A stretch of DNA of 64,000 nucleotides from Ihuprevotella massiliensis (GCA_900095835.1 LT608321.1:1078051-1142050); one strand, 5' to 3'; shown: positions 1-9,101, numbered from the stretch's first letter. Numbers and translations are program-made. Notes: generated by a model from the sequence alone, not told the origin.

Positions 1-1
1 C

Positions 2-439
2 GTTGGTCTTAGCTATGGCGGCGAAGACTCTCCCTTCGACATTCTCAACGAAGATTCCTACATGTGCGATGGAGTTGCGGTTCCTCTAGAAATCAACACG
101 TTGATTGGTGGAAGACGTAATTTCCTCGACCTCGGTATCGGCTTGAGTTTGGGGTATTACCAGCATAGAACCACATATTCATGGGCCTTGATGCAAATGA
201 ATAACGACGGGAGCTCAGTAACCGAAAAGGGGATGCGTAACCTGATTAGCGATCCCCTTCAAAAAGAAGGAAGTTTTGGTTACTATAGCAGTTTGAGAGT
301 GAGCTATCGATACCAAGCACCACGAGGTCTCTTCTTCCGAGTGGGTGTAGCGTTCCTTTCTGGCTTCAAAGATTTGAAATATTCTGTCAGCCAACATACG
401 GCAGTTGCACCACATATCTCCTTCGGTTTGTCGTTTTAA
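2..439 (+). CDS. Outer-membrane beta-barrel protein, C-terminal part (partial)
   Basis: The frame is open from the left window edge to a TAA at 437-439, so the start lies outside. The visible 145 residues alternate short hydrophobic strands with Gly/Asn/Asp-rich turns (for example GGRRNFLDLGIGLSLGYY and a later YYSSLRVSYRYQAPRGLFFRVG) and end in Phe (SFGLSF). The terminal aromatic residue and amphipathic strands are typical of 8-strand outer-membrane barrels in Bacteroidota. The substrate or role cannot be told from this piece. A strong hairpin follows 58 bp downstream, so this is probably the last gene of its transcript. Confidence 0.7.
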   Translation, partial: VGLSYGGEDSPFDILNEDSYMCDGVAVPLEINTLIGGRRNFLDLGIGLSLGYYQHRTTYSWALMQMNNDGSSVTEKGMRNLISDPLQKEGSFGYYSSLRVSYRYQAPRGLFFRVGVAFLSGFKDLKYSVSQHTAVAPHISFGLSF

Positions 440-496
440 TCCACACCGTAGGAGTAAACTGCGACACAACATAAGTTTTTCGAAAAGAAAAAATCC

Positions 497-544
497 AAAG
501 TTGGGTGCAACGTCATAGTAAGACGACGTAAAGCACCCAACTTT
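497..544 (+). terminator. Stem-loop terminator after the barrel gene
   Basis: A 12-bp perfect stem (AAAGTTGGGTGC at 497-508 with GCACCCAACTTT at 533-544) encloses a second short stem (ACGTC/GACGT) and is followed by a T-rich stretch (TGCTTTTATTT). It lies between the barrel gene and the DUF389 gene. The rest of the 440-722 gap shows no gene. Confidence 0.7.
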
Positions 545-722
545 TGCTTTTATTTCCGACAAAGATAACACGAAGGCTCACCCAATAGAGTGGATGCCCC
601 CAAAGAATGGAAGACTCTCCACAAGAGGAGGAGGATTTCAAGAAAAGAAAACCGACAACTCCTCCTAGACTACAACGAGCTACACACAATTTAGAATTGA
701 TTTACCACCCCAAAAGAACAGA

Positions 723-2120
723 ATGATGAAAAGAATTATGCAAATAGTATGGAAAATCATCAAGCGATATTTCAATGCACTACCCGACAAAGAGCAAGAA
801 GCGGACACCATCGAACAAATCAGTAGCGGTGTGTCCTTCCGCGGCTCCAACTTGTGGGTATTGGTCTTTGCCATCTTCACCGCGTCTCTCGGGCTCAACG
901 TCAATTCCACCGCTGTCATCATCGGTGCGATGCTCATCTCCCCACTCATGGGTCCCATCATTGGCATGGGATTGGCGATTGGTATCGGAGATTTGCCCTT
1001 GCTCAAAAGTTCTATCAAGAACTACTTTGTAGCCACTGTGATTAGTGTGCTAACCGCAATGATTTACTTTGCAATTTCTCCACTCACCGAGGCACAATCT
1101 GAGCTACTCGCGCGCACTTCTCCCACCCTCTACGATGTTTTGATTGCGCTTTGCGGTGGTGCAGCGGGAATTATTGCTCTTTCCACACGTGGCAAGGGCA
1201 ATGTGGTGCCGGGTGTAGCCATTGCAACTGCGCTCATGCCCCCACTTTGCACCGCTGGCTATGGTTTGGCAATGAGAGAATGGTCGTTTTTCTTCGGCGC
1301 ATTCTATCTCTATTTCATCAACACGGTGTTCATCGCTCTCGCCACCTACATCGGAGTGCGCATGCTTCGCTTCCGTCCTAAGATAGCGGTGAGCAAAGAT
1401 CGCATGAGAGTGGTGAATCGCACTATCTTTGCCATTGTGGTTGTCACCATGATTCCTGCTACTATCATGACGGTACGCATTATCCGCGATAGCATGCTCG
1501 ACAATAACATTGCGAGATTCCTAAAACACGAACTCCACTATCCGGGTACGCAAATCGTGTCTCACCAGAAGGATGGCGAGAAAAAACTATTGAGTGTCGT
1601 GGCAGTGGGTAATCCTATCTCTGCGGGCAACATTGAGGAAGCACAGAATAAGTTGGAACAATATAGTTTAGGCAACTATAAACTCCAAGTTTTCCAAGGT
1701 GCTCAATCCGATAGTTTGTTACTTCTCAATGCTTCACTCTCGAAAATGGGAATTAACACCGAAGCTAACAACCCAAAGTTGTTGGAACAAGCTGGGCGCA
1801 TCCAACATCTCGAAGCGCAACTTCAGTCTTACACACAATATGAGACACTGAGTCGCAACATCAGCGGTGAAATCAAGAGTTTGTGGCCCAACATTCAGAC
1901 TATCAGTCTCTCTCAAGATATGGAAGTGCCAACAGATAGTGTGATGTCGCCTGATACTCCAACTATTTCTGCCCCTACCGATGATCAAAAATCGCACATC
2001 GTCCTTGCAGTTGTTACGCACAAAGGCCGTTTCTCCGAAGCTGAACGAAAACGCCTCAACGACTGGCTCAAGACACGCTCCAAAGCTGAGCAACTTCAAC
2101 TCATTCTCCGCGCGCAATAA
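723..2120 (+). CDS. DUF389 family integral membrane protein
   Basis: 465 residues. The N-terminal half holds five or six hydrophobic segments with the DUF389 hallmarks: a SLGLNVNSTAVIIGAMLISP segment near residues 57-76, PLMGPIIGMGLAIG just after, and a GVAIATALMPPLCTAGYGLA stretch near 165-184. The C-terminal ~200 residues are soluble and polar, with a predicted helical stretch around 340-390. Family members are uncharacterised membrane proteins of Bacteroidota and other bacteria; no substrate is established. Two ATGs are adjacent (723 and 726); 723 is taken as start. It is convergent with the next gene and separated from it by a bidirectional terminator. A 20-bp tandem repeat begins at its stop codon. 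Confidence 0.88.
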   Translation: MMKRIMQIVWKIIKRYFNALPDKEQEADTIEQISSGVSFRGSNLWVLVFAIFTASLGLNVNSTAVIIGAMLISPLMGPIIGMGLAIGIGDLPLLKSSIKNYFVATVISVLTAMIYFAISPLTEAQSELLARTSPTLYDVLIALCGGAAGIIALSTRGKGNVVPGVAIATALMPPLCTAGYGLAMREWSFFFGAFYLYFINTVFIALATYIGVRMLRFRPKIAVSKDRMRVVNRTIFAIVVVTMIPATIMTVRIIRDSMLDNNIARFLKHELHYPGTQIVSHQKDGEKKLLSVVAVGNPISAGNIEEAQNKLEQYSLGNYKLQVFQGAQSDSLLLLNASLSKMGINTEANNPKLLEQAGRIQHLEAQLQSYTQYETLSRNISGEIKSLWPNIQTISLSQDMEVPTDSVMSPDTPTISAPTDDQKSHIVLAVVTHKGRFSEAERKRLNDWLKTRSKAEQLQLILRAQ

Positions 2121-2178
2121 GTCAGCATCTAGCGCAATAAGTCAGCACCTAGCACAATAATTCAGCACCTAGCACAAT
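2111..2178 (+). repeat. 20-bp tandem repeat starting at the DUF389 stop codon
   Basis: Three full units of about CGCAATAAGTCAGCACCTAG (2111-2130, 2131-2150, 2151-2170) and a partial fourth (AGCACAAT). The first unit contains the gene's own TAA stop, so the array looks like duplication of the gene's 3' end. No function can be assigned. The following 2179-2336 shows no gene. Confidence 0.8.
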
Positions 2179-2336
2179 CGATTCGCGCACAATGCTACAT
2201 ATACGTGCTTTATACAAAAGTATAAGTACAATGTACCTGCGCACAATCAACAGTTGCTGAGTCATAGACGTCACCTCCGTAAGAGTTCCTTTGGAGAAGG
2301 CGAGTAATTCCCTCTAACAAACTGGGGTTCTATCAT

Positions 2337-2377
2337 AAAAAGACCGTGATGTATTCGCCTACATCACGGTCTTTTTT
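2337..2377. terminator. Bidirectional rho-independent terminator
   Basis: A perfect 13-bp stem, AGACCGTGATGTA (2341-2353) with TACATCACGGTCT (2360-2372) and a 6-base loop, is flanked by A-run and T-run (AAAA ... TTTTTT). It sits between two convergent genes and fits a shared terminator for both. Confidence 0.9.
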
Positions 2378-2411
2378 GTTTCTAATCGTTTTTCTAGTTG
2401 CTTTCTCAGCA

Positions 2412-3425
2412 TTATTGCCACTTCACGCGGCCGTTGACAACCACCCATCCTCGATAGTCAGGCGATACCCTTCTGCCGCTCAAATCTACCGGAGACAAGT
2501 TTCTAACCGACTTTCTCAGAGAGGGAATAGCCGTCACGTGCTTGTACACATAATCCACAGTGTGCTGCGATTCCATCTTCGGCAAAGTCGTGCTTTCGTC
2601 CGTGGCATTATCATCCAACTTCCATGCCTCGTAAGCATAATCTTGAATGTTCTTTTGTGCAAGTGCAAAGGTATCACCAGCCTTCACATAAGATTCGCGA
2701 GAGGCTGCGATTTCATTGTACTTATCATCGATAAAATTCTCCTGCAATTTGAAGAAAGGACGCACCGCATAGTGACGAGGCACAAAACTATAAGAGCGTT
2801 GCGACTCCAGTTCCGTGATTTTCCAAGGTTCTCCCGTCACGCGACTCGTTTGCAACAAGAAGTCCACAGGATCTTCCGACATCGAAAGTTCTCCTTTCTC
2901 AGAAATACCCGAAACATAAAGTCCAGTTGCCTCATTGTGGAGGTACCACCCTGTTGCGCCGCGCACAAACACCCACGTTTCTGTAGGATCGTGCGTCGCT
3001 TCCTTCATAGGAATCACAGAAAGTCTGGCGTGTTCATTGGGTTTCGCAGCCCAAACATAAGTCACGTCATTTCGCTGTTCTGTGATGACAAAACTCATGT
3101 TGTCTTGGATTTCAATGGGTTGTTGGGTGAGTTTATCAAATCCAGTAAGCCCCAACGCCTTATACTCCACATTGAGTTCTCCACCAATCAGACAAGCACT
3201 TGAACCATTCGGGTCGTAGGTGGCGCAAACATAATAAGGAATCTTGGGAGGGATCAGAAAGAAACAGTCTGAAATCGGCTGCACAATCGAGTCGGTGAGT
3301 AGAAATGTCCCGTGCTGATCGTAACATTTCATCCTGATTTTTTTTGTAAATCCTGCAGAAGCTGCAATAACAATGACGAACATGGTCGCCAAAAGAAGAG
3401 AGCGTTGTCCAAAAGAGTGTTTCAT
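2412..3425 (-). CDS. Secreted protein with C-terminal tail motif; resembles the C-terminal modules of the GH20 enzyme at 14006
   Basis: 337 residues with an N-terminal signal peptide (hydrophobic LLLATMFVIVIAASAG near residues 10-25). Three parts are visible. Residues ~30-95 form a MucBP-like strand-rich repeat (RMKCYDQHGTFLLTDSIV..., later PPKIPYYV). Residues ~105-210 form a repeat with the pattern W-x-x-x-x-x-A/T-x-LYV (GWYLHNEATGLYVSG). The end is a short tail, VDLSGRRVSPDYRGWVVVNG. All three parts have counterparts in the same order in the last ~400 residues of the GH20 protein encoded at 14006-17866, so the two genes share an accessory module. The tail resembles the C-terminal motif common on surface or secreted proteins of Bacteroidales. 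No catalytic domain is seen; a carbohydrate- or surface-binding role is inference. Confidence 0.75.
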   Translation of the reverse strand: MKHSFGQRSLLLATMFVIVIAASAGFTKKIRMKCYDQHGTFLLTDSIVQPISDCFFLIPPKIPYYVCATYDPNGSSACLIGGELNVEYKALGLTGFDKLTQQPIEIQDNMSFVITEQRNDVTYVWAAKPNEHARLSVIPMKEATHDPTETWVFVRGATGWYLHNEATGLYVSGISEKGELSMSEDPVDFLLQTSRVTGEPWKITELESQRSYSFVPRHYAVRPFFKLQENFIDDKYNEIAASRESYVKAGDTFALAQKNIQDYAYEAWKLDDNATDESTTLPKMESQHTVDYVYKHVTAIPSLRKSVRNLSPVDLSGRRVSPDYRGWVVVNGRVKWQ

Positions 3426-3502
3426 GTGTTTTGTATTGGTGGCGTAAATTTACAAACTTCACCACAATTCTCTCCTATCGCCAGCGATAAATAATGCAAA
3501 AC

Positions 3503-3539
3503 GGAGCAGATTTCTCGAGAATTTAGAGAAATCTGCTCC
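3503..3539 (-). terminator. Stem-loop downstream of dnaA
   Basis: A perfect 14-bp inverted repeat, GGAGCAGATTTCTC (3503-3516) with GAGAAATCTGCTCC (3526-3539). It lies 3' of dnaA on the minus strand and is followed there by GTTTTGCATTATTT. The rest of the 3426-3764 gap contains only a short open frame at 3551-3733 that has no coding character. Confidence 0.65.
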
Positions 3540-3764
3540 ATTATTTTGTTCTATCGCCATAAGTCGCCCTTTGCCCACTGTGCAATATCGCTATTTATGG
3601 CTCTTGGCATAGGGAGCGGAAACATCAGCAACAGCATCATCTGCCAAGAGCAAAGACCAACTGCAAGAAAACATCGCAAAAGAAAGACATCATAGCCTAG
3701 CCCCTCTGCGAAAGTACAGCGCAGGTTGCCCATTCAGGCTGATACACCTCCCTTCATTCGCCTG

Positions 3765-5156
3765 TTATTTGCGCAAGGTGAGTTCGATGTTTTCAATCTC
3801 CTCACGGAATGTAGCATCCGTGGCAAACTGGCGCTCGATTTTCTTACAACTGTGGAGGATGGTAGAATGGTCGCGCCCCCCCAGTTCACGTCCGATTTGG
3901 GATAGCGAAACATCCGTAAATTTCTGTCCGAGGTAGCACACGATGTGGCGCACAGCAGCGATATTTCCTTTGCGCGATTTAGAACAAACGTCTTTGGATT
4001 TCAACGCATAATGCTCACACACTAAATCCAAAATTTCGCGGAAGCTGAGTTCTTTGCGCGCTTGGTTCACAATGCGCGGCACCACACGCTGCGCCATCTC
4101 CACCGTGATGCGATAGTCTGCCGTTTTCATCGACTCTGCCATGATTGAATTGACCATGCCATAGAGTTCGCGCGCATTTTCCGACACCACATCCGCCAAA
4201 TAGTCCACCACCTCCATGGGGAATCCTTCCACCCCATCACGACGCAATTTGCACAAGATGATGTCGCGACGCAAAGTGCGGTCAGGCTGATCCAAAGGCA
4301 GCGTAATCCCCCAACGCAGACGCGAGAGGATGCGCTCTTCCAATCCTTTCAACTCTGCTGGCGAACGGTCGCAGGTGAAGAGCATCTTGCGACCATTGGC
4401 ATGCAAGTGGTTGAAGATATGGAAAAAAGCCTTGAGCGTTTTTTCACCGCTGATTTCTTGAAAATCATCGATGATGAGCATATCAATGCTTTGGTAAAAG
4501 TGGATAAAGCTATTGATAGCCGTGGAATTTCTGTTGTTGCGGTCTGCCATTGCTGCATCGGCATACTGCACTTGGAAATTACGAGCCGAGACGAAGAGCA
4601 CACGGCGGTCAGGAAATTTCTCACGCACGGCATTGCCCACCGCGTTCACCAAGTGTGTCTTTCCCACCCCCGAAGGTCCATACAAGAAGAAGGGGTTGAA
4701 GGTCTGCACATCGGGATTCTCAGCCATAGCGCGCGCCATGTTCACCGCTGCACGATTGCTGATACCTTCGCAATAACTATCAAACGTGTAGGCTTCGATG
4801 AGATGCGATTCAAAATTTGTGGGCTGCGCCACAGGTGTCAATTTTGCCACCGGTCCCGAAGCACGCACCACGCTTGCTCCGCCAGCCCCTTGCCCTGAGT
4901 TGTCAGGGTTCGCCAGCATATCAGTGAACACCCACTTCACACTAGGCATTGTCCCCCACGCCTGCAACACTGCATCGCGCAACTGCTGCCCCATCGCCTT
5001 AAACATCGTATCGCGAAAAGCCGCAGTGGGTACCTCCAGCACCAACATGTGCTCATCTTCTTGGCTACACTTCATGTGTTCCACAAACATCGTGTAGGTG
5101 TTTATGGAAATGGTTGGCTTCAAGATTTGCAAAGTGGAGGACCATCTTTGTGACAT
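3765..5156 (-). CDS. dnaA: Chromosomal replication initiator DnaA
   Basis: 463 residues, the usual length. Domain I covers residues ~1-75 and a short Gly/Ala-rich linker ~85-112. The AAA+ core has Walker A GPSGVGKTH (160-168), Walker B LIIDDFQE (227-234) and the arginine-finger region SRLRWG. The C-terminal helix-turn-helix carries the DnaA-box-binding signature (GRELGGRDHSTILHSCKKI). It binds DnaA boxes at oriC and opens the duplex in an ATP-dependent way. It is monocistronic on the minus strand with its own promoter box at 5237-5244. No cluster of DnaA boxes is evident in the flanking gaps, so oriC need not be adjacent. Confidence 0.98.
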   Translation of the reverse strand: MSQRWSSTLQILKPTISINTYTMFVEHMKCSQEDEHMLVLEVPTAAFRDTMFKAMGQQLRDAVLQAWGTMPSVKWVFTDMLANPDNSGQGAGGASVVRASGPVAKLTPVAQPTNFESHLIEAYTFDSYCEGISNRAAVNMARAMAENPDVQTFNPFFLYGPSGVGKTHLVNAVGNAVREKFPDRRVLFVSARNFQVQYADAAMADRNNRNSTAINSFIHFYQSIDMLIIDDFQEISGEKTLKAFFHIFNHLHANGRKMLFTCDRSPAELKGLEERILSRLRWGITLPLDQPDRTLRRDIILCKLRRDGVEGFPMEVVDYLADVVSENARELYGMVNSIMAESMKTADYRITVEMAQRVVPRIVNQARKELSFREILDLVCEHYALKSKDVCSKSRKGNIAAVRHIVCYLGQKFTDVSLSQIGRELGGRDHSTILHSCKKIERQFATDATFREEIENIELTLRK

Positions 5157-5236
5157 AGTGCGGGATATGAGGAGGTTAAGGAGGAGTCAATGTCTTTCAT
5201 CTTCGACAAAGCCACAGCCAGCCAAAGACAGTGGCG

Positions 5237-5244
5237 CAAAGTTA
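5237..5244 (-). promoter_or_regulatory. Promoter -7 box of dnaA
   Basis: Minus-strand TAACTTTG matches the Bacteroidota -7 consensus TAnnTTTG. A transcript start near 5230 would give dnaA a leader of ~75 nt. No clear TTTG -33 box is seen. Confidence 0.55.
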
Positions 5245-5280
5245 CAAAAAAATCAGCATATTTTCCCCTCCACTCCCTCT

Positions 5281-6063
5281 TTAATTCTCCTCCACCACAA
5301 GGCGATACCCCTGCCCATGCACATTGCGCAGAGACAGCTGAGCATCGGCAAGCAATTTTGTGCGCAATCGCGACACAAAAACGTGAAGAGAACGAGCATT
5401 GTAAGGCGTATCGCTGCCCCACAAATCGAGCAACAAGCCATGTCGCTCCACTATCTCATTAGGATGCGCAAAGAGGCGTCGCAAAATCTCCGCTTCGCGC
5501 TGTGTCAAGGGTTGCTCTGTGCCATCGGCTGTCTGCAACAACCCGCGCGAAGGATAGAGCGTAGTGGCTCCGCAGCACAACATTTTTCTAGAGTTTTCCA
5601 CAGCTGCGACATGATTTACGTTATCTCCCTTCTCCACCATCGCTCCTTGGTGCATAGCCTCATCCACTGCTCCGTTTTCCCTCTCTGACTGGGGAGGAAA
5701 CTGTCGCAGCAATGCCTGGATGCGCGCCACGAGTTCGCGCATCGAAAAGGGCTTGCGCAGATAATCATTCGCCCCCAGTTGCAGCCCCTGCACCACATCG
5801 TCCGTGTCGGTGCGCGCAGTGAGCACGATGATGGGCAGTCGCGCATCCACCTGTCGCAGTTGTTTGATCAGGGAGAAACCATCCATCACTGGCATCATCA
5901 CATCTGTCACCAACAAGTCCGGACGTTCTGCTGCATAAGCCTCCAGTGCCGAAGCCCCATCGTGCGCTAGGGTTACGGCAAAATCAAGGGTGACGAGCGT
6001 ATCTCGGAGAATACCCGCCAGATCACGTTCATCTTCAGCGAGGAGAATGCGAATTTTATTCAT
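5281..6063 (-). CDS. OmpR/PhoB-family response regulator (RprY-like)
   Basis: 260 residues. The receiver domain (1-120) has the acidic pair E10/D11, phospho-acceptor D54 in TDVMMP, T82 and K104 (KPF). A winged-helix Trans_reg_C domain covers ~165-258 (LTQREAEILRRLF, then VHGQGYRLV). The linker between the domains is unusually long (~45 residues, 121-165) and polar. The gene lies downstream of the histidine kinase on the same strand with a 101-bp gap and is presumably phosphorylated by it. The pair resembles the RprX/RprY two-component system of Bacteroides by architecture; its regulon cannot be inferred. Confidence 0.93.
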   Translation of the reverse strand: MNKIRILLAEDERDLAGILRDTLVTLDFAVTLAHDGASALEAYAAERPDLLVTDVMMPVMDGFSLIKQLRQVDARLPIIVLTARTDTDDVVQGLQLGANDYLRKPFSMRELVARIQALLRQFPPQSERENGAVDEAMHQGAMVEKGDNVNHVAAVENSRKMLCCGATTLYPSRGLLQTADGTEQPLTQREAEILRRLFAHPNEIVERHGLLLDLWGSDTPYNARSLHVFVSRLRTKLLADAQLSLRNVHGQGYRLVVEEN

Positions 6064-6164
6064 ATCTTCATGAGAGATTTAACCCCAAGCGGTTATTAGA
6101 CCGTAAAAGTACTATTCGTTGTTAAAAAGATTGGTGCAGTTTTCCACACCATCATCGGCAGAAG

Positions 6165-7547
6165 TCAAGAAGTCTGCGATGCCGCATCGAGAGGAAGAAC
6201 AACACGGAAGCAACTGCCCTGCCCTACCTCACTATGCACACTGATGCGACCACCGAGTTGCCGCACCAGACAGTCCACATGATAAAGCCCAAGCCCATAA
6301 CCACGCACTGTGTGCAAATCGCCCTGCTCCACCCGATAAAACCTTCGGAACACTTTGCGCAAATCGCGTGCAGCGATGCCCACCCCCTGATCTGCCACCT
6401 CGATGATGACCGCGCGCGCAGCCTCATCTTGCCACACTCGAAGGTCCACCACAGCTTCTTCTTTGGAGTATTTGATGGCATTGTCTATCAGATTGTTGAG
6501 CATATCGCGCAGCATCTGCCGATCGGTCGAAAAGTTCAAATCATTCGGTTGAACATCTAGGAAGATGCTCACTGGTTTGTCGTGCCCCAGTTCGTGTTCG
6601 TCTTGCAGTTGCAAGAGCAGTTCCTCCACCACCAAGCCTTCATACTGCGGTTTGCGCCATTGTGGCTGAGGGCGCAGTGCATCAAGCAACGAAGTGACCA
6701 GTTGTTGCAGTTGCCCGATTTGTCGCTGCGAGGTGCGCAGCAGTTGTTGTCTTCGCTCCGCATCCTGATCGGCACCAAAATCCAACAAGGCTTCGTGGGC
6801 AGCCTGCGCCACAGCTATCGGCGTTTTGAGTTCGTGCGAGAGATTGCGCACAAACTGCGTGGTGGCAGTCGTTTCCTGCTGTCGCAAACGCAACAATGCC
6901 AGCACCACTATAGAGATGATGAGGAAAAGCAGGAAGACCACAAGACTCGGAATTTCGTTGCGCAGCACCACCTTCCAGCACGACTCATAGCGCAGCACAT
7001 AGGCTTGAGAATAGTCATCGCTCACAAAGAGCGTGTCTGCCAAGTCCTGCGCAGAGGGATTAAATTCATCACCGCCCCACGGCATCCACTGCTGGGTGTG
7101 AAGGGCGTGAAATGTCACTTTATCATTGACCAAATCCACTTTCCGTAATTCATAACTGATGGGTAGCTGCTCGCGCATCAGTTGCGCATGCAACAGACTG
7201 TCGAGCAAGGCGGCATCGGGCGGCAACCACGAATCTATCGAGGTGTGTAGCGTGCGCTGCATCTCAAGTGCCACTTCGTCCGAAGCATTGGGCAACTTCA
7301 TGAGGTGGGAGAGCTCGAGACTCGCAGGCAAATAGAAATACATGTTGTCCGTGACACGATGACGACTGGTTCGGACAAACATCTCCACCACATCAGCACT
7401 CTGCAAGCAACTCGGCACTCGTTCGTTAGCTTGTGCCACTTCATGGCGCAGTCGCTGCACCTGCCACACGCCCAAAAGGCTCAGCATCACAATGATGCTG
7501 AGCGAAATGAGTTGCACGAGTCGATGAAGTGAGAAACGTGAGGTCAT
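6165..7547 (-). CDS. Membrane sensor histidine kinase (RprX-like)
   Basis: 460 residues. Two membrane helices (~10-28 and ~200-219) frame a ~170-residue periplasmic sensor domain without a recognised fold. The cytoplasmic part has a HisKA domain with the H-box NLSHELKTP (phospho-acceptor H238) and a HATPase_c domain with N-box NNLIDNAIKYSK (351-362), G1 DQGVGI (386-391) and G2 GYGLGL (416-421). No HAMP domain is evident between TM2 and the H-box. It is cotranscribed with the response regulator at 5281-6063. The periplasmic signal is unknown. Confidence 0.94.
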   Translation of the reverse strand: MTSRFSLHRLVQLISLSIIVMLSLLGVWQVQRLRHEVAQANERVPSCLQSADVVEMFVRTSRHRVTDNMYFYLPASLELSHLMKLPNASDEVALEMQRTLHTSIDSWLPPDAALLDSLLHAQLMREQLPISYELRKVDLVNDKVTFHALHTQQWMPWGGDEFNPSAQDLADTLFVSDDYSQAYVLRYESCWKVVLRNEIPSLVVFLLFLIISIVVLALLRLRQQETTATTQFVRNLSHELKTPIAVAQAAHEALLDFGADQDAERRQQLLRTSQRQIGQLQQLVTSLLDALRPQPQWRKPQYEGLVVEELLLQLQDEHELGHDKPVSIFLDVQPNDLNFSTDRQMLRDMLNNLIDNAIKYSKEEAVVDLRVWQDEAARAVIIEVADQGVGIAARDLRKVFRRFYRVEQGDLHTVRGYGLGLYHVDCLVRQLGGRISVHSEVGQGSCFRVVLPLDAASQTS

Positions 7548-7583
7548 GATTTTTGGAGTTATCGGGCGCGAATGCTCCGCGGC

Positions 7584-8009
7584 TTACTTCAATCGGAAGT
7601 TAATAGGTAATACAAAATTACAGCTCACGGGCTTTCCTTTGCTATCGAGCGCAGGTTTCCATTTGCCGGGCAGTTTCTTCACTGCACGAATGGCTTCTGC
7701 ATCTGCCGAAGGATGGAGCGATTTGAGGATGCTAAAACCGCCTGCTTTGCCTTTAGCACTAATCGTAAATTTCACGTAAACGACCCCTTGAATTTCTTTT
7801 TCAATACAATCTTTGGGATATTTGACCAGTTTGGCTACATCCGCCATGAGTTCCGCATCGCCAGTGCCATATTTAGCTTGGGTCTGCACATTCGTCTTTT
7901 CTTCGGAACTACTGATGCTCACCGTTTCCACAGGAGCGCAAGCCATGGCGACACTGCTGGCAGTAAACAGGAAGGAAGAGAAAGCGAGAAGGGTGAATAT
8001 CTTCTTCAT
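7584..8009 (-). CDS. Small secreted TonB C-terminal-domain protein
   Basis: 141 residues from the ATG at 8009. The longer open frame to 8147 lacks coding character, and this start gives a clean signal peptide (MKKIFTLLAFSSFLFTASS). Residues ~50-141 form a TonB_C domain (VVYVKFTISAKGKAGGFSI, then AEAIRAVKKLPGKWKPALDS and the final NFVLPINF). Bacteroidota have many such proteins without the TonB membrane anchor and proline-rich spacer. Whether this one acts in TonB energy transduction or in some other periplasmic role is not known. It lies 36 bp upstream of the histidine kinase on the same strand and could be cotranscribed with the two-component system. Confidence 0.8.
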   Translation of the reverse strand: MKKIFTLLAFSSFLFTASSVAMACAPVETVSISSSEEKTNVQTQAKYGTGDAELMADVAKLVKYPKDCIEKEIQGVVYVKFTISAKGKAGGFSILKSLHPSADAEAIRAVKKLPGKWKPALDSKGKPVSCNFVLPINFRLK

Positions 8010-8375
8010 GATGAGTAGAGGTTGTAGAGTTTGGCTCCGACATTGCCGCCTAGAAAAGCAAGGAAGGGGCTGGACTCTGGGTGAAACAAGGGTCACTTGC
8101 AAGTGGCGTACAACAAACAAGGGGAAGCGGACCTTTCGATCTCGCAAGCAGAAGAGAAATCTGCCGTTCCGTCCGTTGTTCTACACAGCGAAATTAGTAG
8201 TTTGCTCGTGGCGCGCCAAATATCTTTCCCACTATTTTCCGCCTGCTCGCAAATTATAGCCCTTTGCTAAGCCTTCGTAAGACTTCATTAAGCCTTCAAC
8301 CAATCACGACGCTCCATTTCTTGAGCCACACACGTTGCCACACACATTGCCACACCTTGGAAAAACAAGCAGAAA

Positions 8376-8488
8376 TTGTCAGAGATTCGCCCCAAAAACT
8401 TCCCACGTTTTGGAAAAAAACTCCAACGTTTTTGGAAAAATCTCCCACGTTTTTCAAGAAACGTCGGACGTTTTTTGCTCTCGCTCGA
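8376..8488 (+). repeat. 21-bp tandem repeat array, locus 1
   Basis: ACG-initiated units start at 8405, 8426, 8447 and 8468, exactly 21 bp apart (ACGTTTTTGGAAAAATCTCC-type). On the plus strand they read as heptads R-F-[GWS]-[KR]-[KN]-[LV]-[PQG]. The same unit recurs at 20124-20186 and 57783-57866 on the opposite strand. A TTG-initiated frame (8376-8750) runs through it, but no ATG or RBS supports a gene. The stretch 8010-8375 to its left shows no gene. Confidence 0.85.
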
Positions 8489-8582
8489 AGAGATGAAAAG
8501 GAAGCTACGCTGCTTGTCTTCCACACCAAGGAAACAAGAAAGCAAAGTAGTGAATCAACAAATCTTAAAATGGTGTTCCCAC

Positions 8583-8866
8583 GCGCGCACGCCTACGCGC
8601 ATAACAGCAATTTTCGTGTTTTTGCTTTCACAACCTTCACAGAAATCCTTGCAACTCTCTCTATTTCAATTCATAGCGCGCACTTTTCGGACATATTTTA
8701 ACACATTCTGGAAAACTCTCCGTTTTTTCCTGCTTATATCTTCCCAATGACGCATCGCAAAACTCCTCATTTTTTCGTCAAAAATGCGCCCAAAACTCCC
8801 CTTGGTGTGAAGGTTGTGAAAGCAAAAAGTGCAAAATCCCAGGGATGCGCGCGCGTATATGCGCCC
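8583..8866. repeat. Inverted pair of a conserved intergenic element (copies A and B)
   Basis: Copy A (8583-8642) has a GC-rich palindrome (GCGCACGCCTACGCGC) followed by a core containing TTTTTGCTTTCACAACCTTC. Copy B (8807-8866) carries the reverse complement (GAAGGTTGTGAAAGCAAAAA), then AAATCCCAGGG and a GC-rich palindrome. The cores face each other across ~165 bp that hold degenerate copies of the 21-bp unit (near 8700-8735). The same core pair occurs at 57644-58031. The stretch 8867-9093 shows no gene. Confidence 0.8.
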
Positions 8867-9093
8867 ACGCGAGGCAACCGCCACTGGTCTGCGCCTTAAT
8901 CAAGCCCTCGTTCCTTCGCATTCTTAAACTATCTCAAAATCCAGCTGTAAAAGAAGAGATTTAACATTTATAGTGACACATTTGCCCCTTTCCTCCCATA
9001 TAAATTAGGGGGCTGCGCGCAAAGGAAAAGCAGGAGGAGGAAAAGCGCGACACAATTTGTCATCATTCGAGGCACCATCTCAGAGATTTTCGT

Positions 9094-9101
9094 TACTTTT
9101 G
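9094..9101 (+). promoter_or_regulatory. Promoter -7 box of the ATPase/DUF4435 operon
   Basis: TACTTTTG matches TAnnTTTG. The start codon at 9124 is ~16 nt beyond the expected transcript start, giving a very short leader. Confidence 0.5.

Noticed and set aside
2346-3203. 285-residue open frame on the plus strand
   Set aside because: Antisense to the secreted protein on the minus strand, which has a signal peptide and family tail; the plus frame is rich in Arg/His/Leu without domain character.
3426-5280. oriC next to dnaA
   Set aside because: No cluster of DnaA boxes or AT-rich unwinding region is visible in the gaps on either side of dnaA.
8376-8750. 124-residue frame through the 21-bp repeats as a gene
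   Set aside because: It begins at TTG, has no promoter or start context, and the sequence after the repeats lacks coding character. The frame is kept as an observation only.
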